A DNA stretch of 64,000 bases from Candidatus Limosilactobacillus excrementigallinarum (GTDB lineage: Bacteria > Bacillota > Bacilli > Lactobacillales > Lactobacillaceae): the NCBI GenBank assembly GCA_019117445.1, contig DWZS01000032.1, positions 1-64,000 of the forward strand, in the 5' to 3' direction. Below the pieces are notes generated by a model that was given only the letters and a program-made list of their open reading frames with translations, had not been told where the DNA came from and did not search any database. Every line of letters starts with the position of its first letter. Position 1 is the first letter of the stretch. This document shows, piece by piece, positions 62,926-64,000 of this stretch. The position numbers and the translations under genes were made by a program.

Positions 62926-64000
62926 ATGACCAATCGGAACAGTGCGGATCAACCACACTACAATAAAATATACCAAAGCGGTCGTAATTGGATGTTTGCA
63001 AGTGTTGCTGCATTAACAGTGCTGACAGCTGGTGCTACAACTGCTCACGCTGACAGCCAGTCTAATGACACTAATAATCAAAATCCAAACGAAAATACCG
63101 CAGCTAATACTCAACAGCAAACCAACCAAGTGGCCATTAATGGGAGCACTGGTGATAATCAAGACCAGTCAACAACCAAAAATGATCAACAGACAGCTAA
63201 CCCAGCTGCAGCCGTCGCCGCTAACGTTAACTTCAAGAGTAGTCAAGACAATACAGCTAACAATTCACAAAACAATGCGGACGCGACTACCAATACTACC
63301 CAAACCTTTAATGTTCAAAAGAGTGCTGCACCAATTTCTGCACAACAGGCAGTGGTTAGCTTAGTCCAAACGCCTGCTGCAAATAATCAGGCGGACATCA
63401 GTGCAATTCGCTTTAGTAGCAACGCTCACTCCCAACAATTTATCGAAAGCGTTGCTCCAGGAGCCATTGAAGGATGGCGGAAGTACGGAGTATTACCATC
63501 CGTCACCGTCGCCCAAGCAATTATTGAAAGTGGTTGGGGGCGTTCTGGATTATCTACTGAAGCTCACAACCTCTTTGGAATTAAGGGATCATACAATGGG
63601 CAATCTGTAGTTATGCGGACTAGAGAAGTTTACGGTGGTCGCAGCGTTTACGTTAACGCTAACTTCCGTGCTTACCCAAATAATTCAGCTTCTGTCGAAG
63701 ACCATGGTAACTTCCTTTACTCCAACAGCCGTTATCGTAACTTATTAGGTGATCGTGATTATGCCAGTGTTGCTCGGAAGCTTCGTGCTGATGGCTACGC
63801 CACTGATCCAAACTACGCCAATGCAATCATTAACATGGTGCAAACATACGGCTTAAACCGTTTAGACACAATTGCCTTTTCAGGTGCACAACCAGTTATT
63901 ACTAACAAGGGCAACAGTGGTAGCAATAACTCATCCGCTTCTGGTTACTACACCGTCCAAAGCGGTGATACCCTTTCTGGAATTGCTAATCAATTTGCAA
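62926..64000 (+). CDS. Secreted GH73 glucosaminidase with LysM domain, partial (runs off window)
   Basis: The frame is open from ATG 62926, after AAAGGAGA, to the end of the window, at least 358 residues. The N-terminus has a KxYKxGKxW-type signal, KIYQSGRNW (14-22), and a hydrophobic core ending in TTAHA (near 42). A Gln/Asn/Thr-rich linker (about 45-160) leads to a GH73 glucosaminidase domain (about 170-310) with the catalytic Glu201 in IIESGWGRSGLS and AHNLFGIKGSYNG. A LysM repeat begins at about 341 (YYTVQSGDTLSGIANQF). It cuts peptidoglycan glycan strands outside the cell. More LysM repeats may lie beyond the window. Confidence 0.9.
   Translation, partial: MTNRNSADQPHYNKIYQSGRNWMFASVAALTVLTAGATTAHADSQSNDTNNQNPNENTAANTQQQTNQVAINGSTGDNQDQSTTKNDQQTANPAAAVAANVNFKSSQDNTANNSQNNADATTNTTQTFNVQKSAAPISAQQAVVSLVQTPAANNQADISAIRFSSNAHSQQFIESVAPGAIEGWRKYGVLPSVTVAQAIIESGWGRSGLSTEAHNLFGIKGSYNGQSVVMRTREVYGGRSVYVNANFRAYPNNSASVEDHGNFLYSNSRYRNLLGDRDYASVARKLRADGYATDPNYANAIINMVQTYGLNRLDTIAFSGAQPVITNKGNSGSNNSSASGYYTVQSGDTLSGIANQFA

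Noticed and set aside
63032..63610. Two plus-strand frames inside the GH73 gene
   Set aside because: They are out-of-frame shadows; the frame from 62926 carries the signal, glucosaminidase and LysM motifs without a stop.

Overview
The window looks like a chromosomal segment of a Gram-positive, heterofermentative lactic acid bacterium of the Lactobacillaceae, probably close to Limosilactobacillus. The grounds are the YSIRK-type signal with an LPQTG sorting signal and Rib repeats, the two-subunit LacL/LacM beta-galactosidase, PepF and PepO peptidases, sucrose phosphorylase, AGGAGG ribosome-binding sites with ATG, GTG and TTG starts, and cre-like catabolite sites. Species cannot be fixed from the sequence alone. 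No rRNA, tRNA, CRISPR array or prophage was seen. A perfect ParB-type parS match at 40254-40269 suggests the segment lies in the origin-proximal part of the chromosome.

Positions 1-1462 are a complete ISL3-family insertion sequence whose right end cut a condensation-domain gene and now supplies its stop codon. Positions 1440-22346 form a hexuronate/glucuronide locus. On the minus strand are a 2-hydroxyacid dehydrogenase, fructuronate reductase (uxuB), beta-glucuronidase (uidA), a glucarate-dehydratase-type enzyme (gudD/gudX), a GH28 enzyme, an aldose epimerase, glucuronate isomerase (uxaC) and a GH31 glycosidase. On the plus strand are a gluconate-type kinase, a GPH-family sugar:cation symporter, a MATE exporter, a GntR/FCD regulator and a GH30 glycosidase. 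The catabolic enzymes lack signal peptides, so imported oligosaccharides or glucuronides are probably cleaved in the cytoplasm. Well-placed promoters carry cre sites and a recurring TGATATATCA-like palindrome that may be the operator of the GntR protein. Mannonate dehydratase, KDG kinase and KDG aldolase are not in the window, so either the route continues elsewhere or it is unusual.

Positions 22358-27486 hold a universal stress protein, an Lrp/AsnC regulator, a coupled dicarboxylate symporter-pepF pair and a YczE/YitT-like membrane protein. Positions 27535-33111 encode an 1858-residue wall-anchored Rib/Mub-type surface protein. Positions 33569-40243 are the lactose/galactose cluster galK-galT-galR-lacL-lacM, with a perfect 18-bp operator palindrome. 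Positions 40254-42895 carry parS, an SGNH esterase, a tyrosine phosphatase, a PEBP-family gene broken by one in-frame stop, and a small protein.

Positions 42921-49894 hold an amino-acid ABC transporter, a hydroxyacid dehydrogenase with a GreA-type factor, an OFA-type transporter, a membrane-bound Xre regulator and a macro-domain protein. Positions 49943-58804 hold pepO, a MoxR-VWA-small protein cassette behind a DNA glycosylase gene, a DUF488 protein, a coupled pair of unknown small genes, nnrE, efp and small unknowns. Positions 58812-62662 are a LacI regulator, sucrose phosphorylase and an MFS transporter with a LacI-type operator over the -35 box. From 62926 a secreted GH73/LysM peptidoglycan hydrolase with a KxYKxGKxW-type signal runs off the window.
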